Shown: positions 1 through 6,833 of the stretch, piece after piece | Position numbering within the stretch: the stretch's first letter is position 1 | How the letters are laid out: each line of letters starts with the position of its first letter | NCBI RefSeq assembly: GCF_001941825.1 | Contig: NZ_CP019038.1 | Location: 992,001-1,056,000 of the forward strand | Source of the DNA: Massilia putida | GTDB lineage: Bacteria > Pseudomonadota > Gammaproteobacteria > Burkholderiales > Burkholderiaceae_D | DNA: 64,000 nucleotides | Direction of reading: 5' to 3' | Made by a program: the position numbers and the translations under genes | Notes under the pieces: model-generated | Seen by the model: the letters and a program-made list of their open reading frames with translations, nothing else | Databases searched by the model: none | What the model was told of the DNA's origin: nothing

Positions 1-63
1 CGCCCGCCCGCCATCGACGCCGGCCCTTATTCACCCTCGAGGTTCGCCTATGCTCACGCCTGA
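1..63 (+). CDS. FAD-dependent amine dehydrogenase subunit, C-terminal tail only (partial)
   Basis: Frame 1 is open from the first base to a TGA at 61-63 and encodes about 20 residues ending in PYSPSRFAYAHA. Many FAD-dependent glycine/sarcosine/D-hydroxyproline oxidoreductases end in a segment of the type IDxxPFSPxRF, which this resembles. The stop lies 14 nt inside the next gene (ATG at 50), an overlap typical of co-translated subunits. Its neighbours are the [2Fe-2S] subunit and the FAD/BFD-domain subunit of the same type of complex, so this is most likely the substrate-oxidising FAD (beta-type) subunit. The rest lies outside the window, so the family call rests on a short tail and on context. 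Confidence 0.6.
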   Translation, partial: RPPAIDAGPYSPSRFAYAHA

Positions 64-313
64 CTCCATCCGCAATGTGACCGTCGACGGCGTCGCGGTC
101 GCCGTTTCCGCAGGCAGCACGATGGTCGCGGCCATCGCGGCGTCCGGCTCGCTGTGCACGCGCCGGTCCGTCACGGGCCAGCGCCGGTTCGCGTTCTGCG
201 GCATCGGCCAGTGCCAGGAATGCCGCGTGACGATCGACGGTGCCGTCCACCGGCTCGCCTGCCGGACCCTGTGCCGGGACGGCATGACCATCGTAACGGG
301 AGACGAATCGTGA
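50..313 (+). CDS. [2Fe-2S]-binding small subunit of a hetero-oligomeric amine dehydrogenase (HcnA/gamma type)
   Basis: An 87-residue protein containing a plant-type [2Fe-2S] ferredoxin fold. The cluster ligands are visible as CGIGQCQEC (about residues 47-55) with a later Cys in RLACRT (about residue 71). Small subunits of this type belong to hydrogen cyanide synthase (HcnA), octopine/nopaline oxidases and D-hydroxyproline dehydrogenase (HypC), where they relay electrons between flavin subunits in the cytoplasm. The gene overlaps the upstream reading frame by 14 nt, and its TGA overlaps the GTG start of the next subunit (GTGA at 310-313), so the three are almost certainly translated together. 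The substrate cannot be read from this subunit. Confidence 0.85.
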   Translation: MLTPDSIRNVTVDGVAVAVSAGSTMVAAIAASGSLCTRRSVTGQRRFAFCGIGQCQECRVTIDGAVHRLACRTLCRDGMTIVTGDES

Positions 314-1599
314 AGCCGGCCAAACTGCTGCACATCGTGGGAAGCGGCCCGGCTGGCCTGGCCGCCGCACAGACGGCGCTGGACGCCGGCGCCCGTGTCT
401 GCCTCATCGACGACAACCCGGCGCCGGGCGGCCAGATCTGGCGCGGCGGGCCGGCCGCCTGGCTTGAGCCGCGCGCGGTCCGCATGTGGCGGACGCTGCA
501 CGGCCACCCGAATTTCACGCACATGCAGGGTGCCCAGGTCATCGGCTGCGTCGACGCGAACACGCTGTTGCTGGAGACCGGCTACCAGGGCAAGACCGTC
601 GCCTTCGAGCGCCTCGTGATCTGCGCCGGCGCGCGCGAACTGAGTCTGCCGTTTCCCGGCTGGACGCTCCCCGGCGTCACGGGCGCGGGCGGCCTGCAGG
701 CGCTGATCAAGGGCGGCATGCCGGTGCGGGACCGGGCCGTCGTCGTCGCCGGTACCGGCCCGCTGCTGCTGGCGGCGGCGCTGACGGCGCTGCAGGCGGG
801 CGCGCACGTGTCCGCCATCGTCGAGTATCAGCGGTGGCCGCGGTTGTCGACATTCGGCCTCGGGCTGCTGGCGCGGCACAGGGCCAAGCTGTGGCAGGCC
901 GTGTCGCTGTTCGCGGCGCTGCGCGCGATTCCCTACCGGACGGGCGCGCGGATCGTCGCCGCGCGGGGAGACGCGCAGGTGCACGCGCAGGGATACGCGC
1001 AGGGACACGATATACTGCGCGACGTCGTCGTCGCGACGTGCGCCGGCGAGACGACGTACCCCTGCGACTTCCTGGGCGCCGGTTTCGGCCTCGTCCCGAA
1101 CACGGACCTCGCCCGCGCGCTGCGCTGCGAGACGGCCGACGGCGCGGTCGTCGTCGATGGCGCGCAAAGAACGAGCCGCGAGGACATCTGGGCCGCCGGC
1201 GAATGCACCGGCATCGGCGGCGTGGACAAGGCGGTGGCCGAGGGCAGGCTCGCGGCCCTCGCCGCGCTGGACCTGCGTCCGTCCGCGCGCGACCTGCCCA
1301 GGCTCCGCGCATCGCGGGCTTTCGCCGCGCTGCTCGACCGCACGTTCGCGCCCGACGACGCCCTGAAAGCGATGTGCCGGCCCGAGACGATCGTCTGCCG
1401 CTGCGAGGACGTCTCGGCGGCCAGCCTGCTGCCGCACCGCGACTGGCGCGAAGCGAAGCTGGCGACCCGCGTCGGCATGGGCGCCTGCCAGGGCAAGACC
1501 TGCGGCCCGGCGTGCGGCTTCCTGTTCGGCTGGACGCAGCCGGAGGCCCGGATACCGATTCAACCCGCCAGCGCGCGGGCCCTATCGCAGATCGAATGA
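310..1599 (+). CDS. NAD(P)/FAD-dependent oxidoreductase with C-terminal BFD-like [2Fe-2S] domain (HcnB/alpha subunit type)
   Basis: A 429-residue flavoprotein subunit. The dinucleotide-binding GSGPAGLAAAQ motif is at about residues 10-20. A second nucleotide-binding segment (VVVAGTGPLLLAA) lies near residue 145. The C-terminal bacterioferredoxin-like cluster domain has CRCED and CQGKTCGPACG near residues 359-402. The open frame extends upstream to 154, but the convincing start is the GTG at 310 that overlaps the previous stop, because the flavin motif then falls at the usual distance from the N-terminus. Such subunits transfer electrons in HcnABC, octopine oxidase and D-hydroxyproline dehydrogenase complexes. 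The M24 peptidase-family gene 13 nt downstream would fit imino-acid catabolism, but the substrate is inferred. Confidence 0.85.
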   Translation: MKPAKLLHIVGSGPAGLAAAQTALDAGARVCLIDDNPAPGGQIWRGGPAAWLEPRAVRMWRTLHGHPNFTHMQGAQVIGCVDANTLLLETGYQGKTVAFERLVICAGARELSLPFPGWTLPGVTGAGGLQALIKGGMPVRDRAVVVAGTGPLLLAAALTALQAGAHVSAIVEYQRWPRLSTFGLGLLARHRAKLWQAVSLFAALRAIPYRTGARIVAARGDAQVHAQGYAQGHDILRDVVVATCAGETTYPCDFLGAGFGLVPNTDLARALRCETADGAVVVDGAQRTSREDIWAAGECTGIGGVDKAVAEGRLAALAALDLRPSARDLPRLRASRAFAALLDRTFAPDDALKAMCRPETIVCRCEDVSAASLLPHRDWREAKLATRVGMGACQGKTCGPACGFLFGWTQPEARIPIQPASARALSQIE

Positions 1600-1612
1600 A
1601 CGAAGGAGAACC

Positions 1613-2821
1613 ATGACTATCGGTGGAAAGACCAAACAGGCGGCGCTGGACGCGCTGTCCGACATGACGGCCGGCGCGCAGCCCATCCAGCTTCCCGAGC
1701 ACCGCGCCCGCATCGAACGCGTCCGGGCCTTCATGGCGGAACAAGGCATCGCCGCCCTCTATCTGAATGCGGGCAGCAACCTGACGTACTTCACGGGCAC
1801 GAAGTGGAACCCCAGCGAACGCATGGTGGGCGCCGTCCTGCCGGCGCGGGGCGACCTGGTGTACATCGCGCCCGCGTTCGAGGAAAACACGATCCGCAAT
1901 TTCATGCTGGTCGAAGGCGACATCGCCTGCTGGGACGAGCACGAGCAGCCCGCCGTCCTGTTGCGCGCCGTGCTGGAGCGGCTCGGCGTCGACGCCGGCG
2001 CGACGCTCGCCATCGACGAGAGCACGCCGCTGTTCCTGTTCGACGCCATCCGCGCCGCGACGCCGGGCTATGTCTTGCAGAACGCGCATCCGGTTTGCTC
2101 CCATTGCCGCGCGCGCAAATCCGATGCGGAGATCGCGCTGATCCAGCGCGCGATGGACATGACGATGGCCGTGCACGTGGCGGCGGCGTCCATTCTGTAC
2201 GAGGGCATCACGACGTCGGAGGTGGAGGAATTCATCCACCTCGCGCACCGCAAGGTCGGGGCGAGCGGCTCTTATTTCTGCATCGTGCTGTTCGGCGAGG
2301 CGTCGTCGTATCCGCATGGCGTCAACTACGTGCAGACGCTCAAACCGGGCGATACGGTGCTGATCGACACCGGCTGCAAGGTCCACAACTACATCTCGGA
2401 CATCACCCGCACCTATGCGTTCGGCGAACTGTCCGAACGCCAGCGCGTCGTCTGGAACGCGGAAAAGGCGGCGCAGCGCGCGGCGTTCGAGGCCGCCCAG
2501 CTGGGCGTGCCGTGCGAAGACGTCGACAAGGCCGCGCGCCGTTCGCTCGAAGCCAACGGTTTCGGGCCGGGCTACAAGCTGCCCGGCCTCCCGCACCGGA
2601 CGGGCCACGGCATCGGCCTCGACATCCACGAGGGCCCGTACCTGGTCGGTGGCGAACGCCGCCCGCTCGAACCGGGCATGTGCTTTTCGAACGAACCGAT
2701 GATCGTCGTGCCGGGCGAATTCGGCATCCGCCTCGAAGACCATTTCTATATGACGACGACCGGGCCGAAGTGGTTCACGCAGCCGGCGGCGAGCCTGGAG
2801 AACCCGTTCGCGGCGGCATGA
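1613..2821 (+). CDS. M24 family metallopeptidase (Xaa-Pro peptidase/creatinase fold)
   Basis: A 402-residue two-domain pita-bread enzyme with an N-terminal creatinase/prolidase-like domain (about 25-160) and a catalytic M24 domain (about 170-395). All five expected dimetal ligands are present: D252 (IDTGC), D263 (SDITR), H332 (GHGIGLDIHEGPY), E361 (SNEPMI) and E375 (RLEDHF). AAGGAGAAC precedes the ATG. M24 members include Xaa-Pro aminopeptidase, prolidase, creatinase and ectoine hydrolase, and sequence alone does not separate these. Placement directly behind the FAD/[2Fe-2S] dehydrogenase subunits suggests release or opening of the same amino or imino acid substrate. The 3' end overlaps the convergent esterase gene by 47 nt. 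Confidence 0.85.
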   Translation: MTIGGKTKQAALDALSDMTAGAQPIQLPEHRARIERVRAFMAEQGIAALYLNAGSNLTYFTGTKWNPSERMVGAVLPARGDLVYIAPAFEENTIRNFMLVEGDIACWDEHEQPAVLLRAVLERLGVDAGATLAIDESTPLFLFDAIRAATPGYVLQNAHPVCSHCRARKSDAEIALIQRAMDMTMAVHVAAASILYEGITTSEVEEFIHLAHRKVGASGSYFCIVLFGEASSYPHGVNYVQTLKPGDTVLIDTGCKVHNYISDITRTYAFGELSERQRVVWNAEKAAQRAAFEAAQLGVPCEDVDKAARRSLEANGFGPGYKLPGLPHRTGHGIGLDIHEGPYLVGGERRPLEPGMCFSNEPMIVVPGEFGIRLEDHFYMTTTGPKWFTQPAASLENPFAAA

Positions 2822-3788
2822 CCGTCCGCAGGAAGGCGTCCGTAGCCTCCACCGTGGGGGCCAGCCACGGATCGAACAGCCAGAAGCTGTGCGGCGTGTC
2901 CGGCACGGGCACGACCCGGCTGGCCACGCCAAGGGCCCGCATCTTCGCGACCATCTCTTCCCGTCCCAGGCTGAAACGCCGCTGCGCGCTGACGATGAAA
3001 AGCGTCGGCGGCGTACTAGGCGCCACATGGAACAGCGGCGACGCGTCGCGCCACAGGGCGGGTTGCTGCGCATACCGGCCGCCGAACCAGGCGCCCGCCG
3101 CCGACGGCTGCTTGGCCGGGTCGTCCTCGTATTTGCGCGCCTCCTCCGACGTGAAATCGGACAGGCCGTCGATGTTCACGATCGCCTGCACCTTGGAGGG
3201 CACCGCGCCGGGCGCGCCGTCCGGATCGAAACGCGCCTCGTCGTTCGTCACACCCGTCAACGCCGCGATCTGGCCCCCGGCCGAGCCGCCCGCGATGGCG
3301 ATGCGGTCCGGATCGATGCCGTAATCCGCCGCGTGCGCGCGCACCCAGCGCACGGCCGCCTTGGCGTCGTGGATGGCTGCCGGATACGGCGCTTCCGGCG
3401 ACAGGCGGTAATCGATGGTGGCGGCCACATAATCCCTTTCGGCCATCCGGATGGCCATCGGCGCGAAATTGGCACGGACGCCCGTGCGCCAGCCACCGCC
3501 GTGCACGAACACGATGGCCGGGTGCGGCGGCGTACCGCGGTCCGCCGGCATATACAGATCGAGCTTGAGGTCATGCGCGCCGCGCCGTACGTACGCGATG
3601 TCCCTGACGGCGCGCACCGATGCGGGCACGGTGCTGCCGGCAATGCGGATGAACGGATACTTGGGCGCCAGCTTGGCATACGTGGTCGCCGCCGTGTAAC
3701 TCTCGGGCGCCGGCCCCTTCGCCTGCTGCCCCGCGCATGCCGCGAGCGCCATCGCCGCGCCCGCCCACCACCACATCCTCGCCATCAT
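2775..3788 (-). CDS. Lipoprotein alpha/beta hydrolase (HSL-type carboxylesterase)
   Basis: A 337-residue serine esterase of the hormone-sensitive-lipase group. The oxyanion-hole motif HGGGW is present, the nucleophile sits in GGSAGGQ, and the catalytic His is in PHSFW near the C-terminus. The start was set at 3788 (GGAGG 8 nt upstream); the longer open frame to 3917 runs through the regulated promoter region and is unlikely. The N-terminus is a lipoprotein signal (WWWAGAAMALAAC) with lipobox Cys18, so the enzyme is probably membrane-anchored in the periplasm. It lies divergent from the GH105 gene beside the FadR-type operators and could deacetylate pectin-derived oligosaccharides. That role is inferred from position. 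Confidence 0.8.
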   Translation of the reverse strand: MMARMWWWAGAAMALAACAGQQAKGPAPESYTAATTYAKLAPKYPFIRIAGSTVPASVRAVRDIAYVRRGAHDLKLDLYMPADRGTPPHPAIVFVHGGGWRTGVRANFAPMAIRMAERDYVAATIDYRLSPEAPYPAAIHDAKAAVRWVRAHAADYGIDPDRIAIAGGSAGGQIAALTGVTNDEARFDPDGAPGAVPSKVQAIVNIDGLSDFTSEEARKYEDDPAKQPSAAGAWFGGRYAQQPALWRDASPLFHVAPSTPPTLFIVSAQRRFSLGREEMVAKMRALGVASRVVPVPDTPHSFWLFDPWLAPTVEATDAFLRTVMPPRTGSPGSPPAA

Positions 3789-3851
3789 CGCGCCCGCCTC
3801 CGTTTCGTCGGACCAGTATGGCACGGAACGCCACATCGCGGCTAGTCCACC

Positions 3852-3880
3852 TTGCAAAAGTGGCCAGACCAACCTAGAAT
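3852..3880 (+). promoter_or_regulatory. Sigma70 promoter of the GH105/DUF4861 genes
   Basis: TTGCAA (3852-3857) and TAGAAT (3875-3880) are separated by exactly 17 bp, about 70 nt before the GH105 start. The second pectin promoter at 6669-6697 has the same -10 hexamer and spacer. Operator copies overlap the spacer and the start of transcription, so a bound repressor would block RNA polymerase. Confidence 0.7.
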
Positions 3881-3890
3881 GGTCCGACCA
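3861..3890. promoter_or_regulatory. Paired FadR/GntR-type operators of the pectin locus
   Basis: Two copies of TGGYCNGACCA lie at 3861-3871 (TGGCCAGACCA) and 3880-3890 (TGGTCCGACCA), with centres 19 bp apart on either side of the -10 box. Both match the consensus of the FadR subgroup of GntR regulators (TNGTNNNACNA), the first with one change. Close copies occur upstream of the TonB receptor. No FadR-type gene adjoins them; the cognate regulator is probably elsewhere in the genome. Confidence 0.7.
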
Positions 3891-3955
3891 GATAAGAACG
3901 GCCCGGCCGCCAGGCACGTGGACCGTCCATCCGATAAGAACGACTGGAGACTACG

Positions 3956-5362
3956 TTGCAACCGCCAACCAGATTGCTTGCCATCCTGGCCGCCGTCGCG
4001 TGCCTGGCCGCGCCCGCGCACGCGGACGGGACCTACCGCAACCCCGACAACAAGAATCCCGGCGACCCCGGCGAGGGCACGTATCCGGTGCCGTACAAGA
4101 AGCCCGTCGCGGCGGAGATCGCGGCGTCGCTGCAGCGCATCCGCGGGTATATCGACAGCCAGACGCCGACCCGCATCGTGCACAAGGCCGGCGGCGCCCC
4201 CGTCGCCGACTTGCGCGAGCCGGTGGTCGACGCCGTGGTCGAGACGAAGGACGCGGACTTCGGCCTGCAGGCCTATGAGATGGGCGTCGTGCACGCGGGC
4301 CTGATCAAGGCCGCCGCCGTCACCGGTGACAAGAGCTACACCGCGCTCACCGAACGCCACTTCCGGTTCTTCGCCGACCGCCTGCCGTACTTCCGCGCCC
4401 AGGAGCAGCGCTTCCACCTGGAACGCGCCAACAGCTTCGCCCACTTCCTCGATCCGCGCGCGCTCGACGACGCCGGCGCCATGTGCGCCGCGATGATGCG
4501 CGCGCGCAGTCAAGGCATCGGTCCGGACCTCGCCGGCCCGATCCGCGTGTGTGGCGACTGGGTCGCCAGGCGCCAGTTCCGCCTGCCCGACGGCACCCTC
4601 GCGCGCCAGCGCCCGCAAGCCGTGTCTCTGTGGGCCGACGATATGTATATGGGGATTCCCGCGCTGGCGGAGCTGGGCCGCATGACGGGCAACCGTGCCT
4701 ACTTCGACGACGCGGTGAGGAACGTCCTGCAGATGACCGGTTATCTGTTCGATCCGCAGACGAATCTGTACACACACGGCTGGAACGCGAACAACCCGGA
4801 CGCGCCGCGCTTCTACTGGGCGCGCGCGAACGGGTGGGCGGTGCTGTCCATGTCCGACGTGCTCGACGTGCTGCCCAAGGACCATCCGGGCTATCCGAAA
4901 GTGCTGGCGCAATTGAAGAAGACCTTGCGCGGCATCGCCGAACGCCAGTCCGGCGCCGGCTTGTGGCACCAGATGATCGACCGCGACGATTCCTACCTCG
5001 AGACGTCCGCCAGCGCCATGTTCGTCTACGTGCTGGCGCACGCCGTCAACGAGGGGTGGATCAGCCCGACCACGTACGGCTCGATCGCGCAGGCCGGCTG
5101 GAACGCGCTGTCCGCCCGCATCGACGCGCAAGGCCGCGTGGAGGGCACCTGCGTGGGCACGACGTTCGCGAGCGACCAGGTCTATTACTACAACCGCCCC
5201 ACGAGCACCGCCGCGCTGCACGGCTACGGTCCGATGCTGCTGGCCGGCGCCGAGATGATCCGCCTGTTGAACAACCCGGCGTTCGAGATCCAGTACCGCG
5301 TCCGCACCTACCACTACGTGCCCAAGGACGGCGGCCAGACCAGCTACCGCGAACATCCTTGA
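3956..5362 (+). CDS. GH105 unsaturated rhamnogalacturonyl hydrolase
   Basis: A 468-residue exported glycoside hydrolase of family 105 (YteR/RhiN-like). It starts at TTG with GGAG 7 nt upstream, followed by a Sec signal peptide (LLAILAAVACLAAPAHA, cleavage about residue 23). The (alpha/alpha)6 barrel carries the characteristic PRFYWARANGW segment and a HQMIDRDDSYLETSAS region. Family members remove the unsaturated galacturonyl residue left at the non-reducing end of oligosaccharides by pectate or rhamnogalacturonan lyases. It is the first gene behind the operator-controlled promoter and is followed 26 nt later by the DUF4861 gene. The preferred oligosaccharide cannot be deduced. Confidence 0.85.
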   Translation: MQPPTRLLAILAAVACLAAPAHADGTYRNPDNKNPGDPGEGTYPVPYKKPVAAEIAASLQRIRGYIDSQTPTRIVHKAGGAPVADLREPVVDAVVETKDADFGLQAYEMGVVHAGLIKAAAVTGDKSYTALTERHFRFFADRLPYFRAQEQRFHLERANSFAHFLDPRALDDAGAMCAAMMRARSQGIGPDLAGPIRVCGDWVARRQFRLPDGTLARQRPQAVSLWADDMYMGIPALAELGRMTGNRAYFDDAVRNVLQMTGYLFDPQTNLYTHGWNANNPDAPRFYWARANGWAVLSMSDVLDVLPKDHPGYPKVLAQLKKTLRGIAERQSGAGLWHQMIDRDDSYLETSASAMFVYVLAHAVNEGWISPTTYGSIAQAGWNALSARIDAQGRVEGTCVGTTFASDQVYYYNRPTSTAALHGYGPMLLAGAEMIRLLNNPAFEIQYRVRTYHYVPKDGGQTSYREHP

Positions 5363-5388
5363 ATCCTCCCACGATGGAAACGCCCACC

Positions 5389-6606
5389 ATGCAAGCGAAA
5401 ACCCTGTTATGCGCGGCTAGCGTCCTGCTGTGCGCGAACGCCGGCGCGTGCGACCGCCTCACCGTCACCGCGCGCCACGACCTCGACGCGGCGCGCCCGT
5501 CGGAAACGATCGCCGTCCCGTGGAAGGATGTCAACGCCGCGCTGCCCGGCGCGCTGATCCAGCATCTCGTCGTGAAGGACGCCGCCGGCCATGTGCTGCC
5601 CTACCAGGTGACGAACGTCGCGCCGCAGGCGAAGGATCCGGACGGGGTCGGCATCGCATACGGCGAACTGCTGTTCCAGCACGACTTCGCGCCCGGCGAA
5701 AAGACGGCGACGTTCGTCGTCGAAAAGAGCGACGCGCTCACGCCGCCGTTCGCGCCCAAGGCGTTCGCGCGCTACGTTCCCGAACGCCTCGACGATTTCG
5801 CGTGGGAGAACGACGTCATCGGCCACCGCACCTACGGCCCCGCCCTCGCCGCGCCGGCACCCGCGGGCAGCGGCAAGGAGGTGCTGGAGACGAGCGGCCT
5901 CGATATCTGGTTCAAGCGCGTGGATTATCCGATCGTCGACCGCTGGTACAACAAGGGCCACGACCACTACCACAAGGACGAGGGCGAAGGCATGGACATG
6001 TACAACGTCGGCCACTCGCGCGGGGCCGGCGGCACGGGCGTGTGGGATGGCGCGCGCCTGTACACGAGCGGGAATTACGCCGGCTGGAAGGTGCTGGCCA
6101 ACGGCCCGGTGCGCGCCGTGTTCGAACTCACCTACGACGCCTGGGATGCCGCCGGCGTCAAAGTCACGGAAGTGAAGCGCTTCACCGTCGACGCCGGCCA
6201 CCAGCTGGACCGGATCGACAGCACCTTCACCTTCGCCGGCCCGTCCGCGCTGACGGTGGCCGTGGGCCTGAACAAGACGCCGGCGGACAAGAAGCAGGAA
6301 GCGCGCATCGCGCTCGTGCGCGATGGCGCCGATCATGCGCTGCTGCAATGGGTCGAGCAGGCGACGAACGGCGCGTTCGGCGCGGCGATCATCGTGCCCA
6401 CCGCCAGCGGCTATGCGGAGGACGCGCTGAACGACCTCGTCCTGGCCAAGGTGGAATCGGGCAAGCTGCTCCGCTACTGGGTCGGCGCCGCGTGGGACCG
6501 CGCGGGCCGCATCACGTCGAAATCGGCGTGGCAGGCCTATGTCGCGGCCGAAGCCCGGCGCATCGCACACCCGGTGCAGATCACCCTCGCCGCCGGCGCG
6601 AACTGA
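5389..6606 (+). CDS. DUF4861 family secreted protein in the pectin locus
   Basis: A 405-residue protein with an N-terminal signal peptide (TLLCAASVLLCANAGA). ATG 5389 is preferred over ATG 5374 because TGGAAAC lies about 9 nt upstream and the signal peptide then begins at once. The body is beta-rich and contains the sequence WYNKGHDHYHKDEGEGMDMY (about residues 185-204), rich in His, Asp and Glu as in a carbohydrate or metal-binding face. It resembles the DUF4861 family, members of which occur beside pectin-degrading enzymes. It shares the promoter with the GH105 gene. Its biochemical activity is not known; an enzyme or a binding protein for uronate oligosaccharides are both possible. Confidence 0.7.
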   Translation: MQAKTLLCAASVLLCANAGACDRLTVTARHDLDAARPSETIAVPWKDVNAALPGALIQHLVVKDAAGHVLPYQVTNVAPQAKDPDGVGIAYGELLFQHDFAPGEKTATFVVEKSDALTPPFAPKAFARYVPERLDDFAWENDVIGHRTYGPALAAPAPAGSGKEVLETSGLDIWFKRVDYPIVDRWYNKGHDHYHKDEGEGMDMYNVGHSRGAGGTGVWDGARLYTSGNYAGWKVLANGPVRAVFELTYDAWDAAGVKVTEVKRFTVDAGHQLDRIDSTFTFAGPSALTVAVGLNKTPADKKQEARIALVRDGADHALLQWVEQATNGAFGAAIIVPTASGYAEDALNDLVLAKVESGKLLRYWVGAAWDRAGRITSKSAWQAYVAAEARRIAHPVQITLAAGAN

Positions 6607-6607
6607 T

Positions 6608-6640
6608 GCCCGTCCATCGGGCGTGTTGAATTCCCAACAC
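6608..6640 (+). terminator. Two adjacent short hairpins after the DUF4861 gene
   Basis: GCCCG-tccat-CGGGC (6608-6622) is followed immediately by GTGTTG-aattcc-CAACAC (6623-6640), starting 2 nt after the stop codon. There is no T-tract, so this is at best a weak terminator or an RNA-stability structure separating the first pectin transcript from the TonB receptor promoter. Confidence 0.35.
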
Positions 6641-6652
6641 ATTATCCCGCAA

Positions 6653-6707
6653 ATGTGGTCTGACCACATTGATATTGCGGTCAGACCACTTTAGAATGAT
6701 CCCACCA
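6653..6707. promoter_or_regulatory. FadR/GntR-type operator cluster upstream of the TonB receptor
   Basis: A perfect 17-bp palindrome ATGTGGTC-T-GACCACAT covers 6653-6669. It is followed by CGGTCAGACCA (6678-6688) and a degenerate TGATCCCACCA (6697-6707). The last two sit at the same 19-bp centre spacing and in the same positions relative to the -10 box as the pair at 3861-3890. The strict palindrome also overlaps the -35 region. Confidence 0.7.
6669..6697 (+). promoter_or_regulatory. Sigma70 promoter of the TonB receptor gene
   Basis: TTGATA (6669-6674) and TAGAAT (6692-6697) have a 17-bp spacer and are interleaved with the operators described at 6653-6707. Transcription would start near 6704, leaving a leader of about 130 nt before the ATG at 6834. 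Confidence 0.7.
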
Positions 6708-6833
6708 ACGGGCCCCACGCAAAGTACGTGCGGGTTCAACCTCGCCAGGCTTGGTTTTGCAAGAAGCACACATCGGCGCCACATCGCCCCGTGGATGCCG
6801 AAACGTCATCGATAAAAAACAGGAGACAGCTTC

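Noticed and set aside
707..3073. Long minus-strand open frame (788 codons) across the first two plus-strand genes
   Set aside because: Arg/Ala-rich composition with no motif; it is the GC-bias shadow of the FAD subunit and M24 genes, which have clear family motifs.
3789..3917. Longer N-terminus for the lipoprotein esterase
   Set aside because: It would place coding sequence over the operator-promoter region and remove the lipobox signal from the N-terminus; GGAGG supports the start at 3788.
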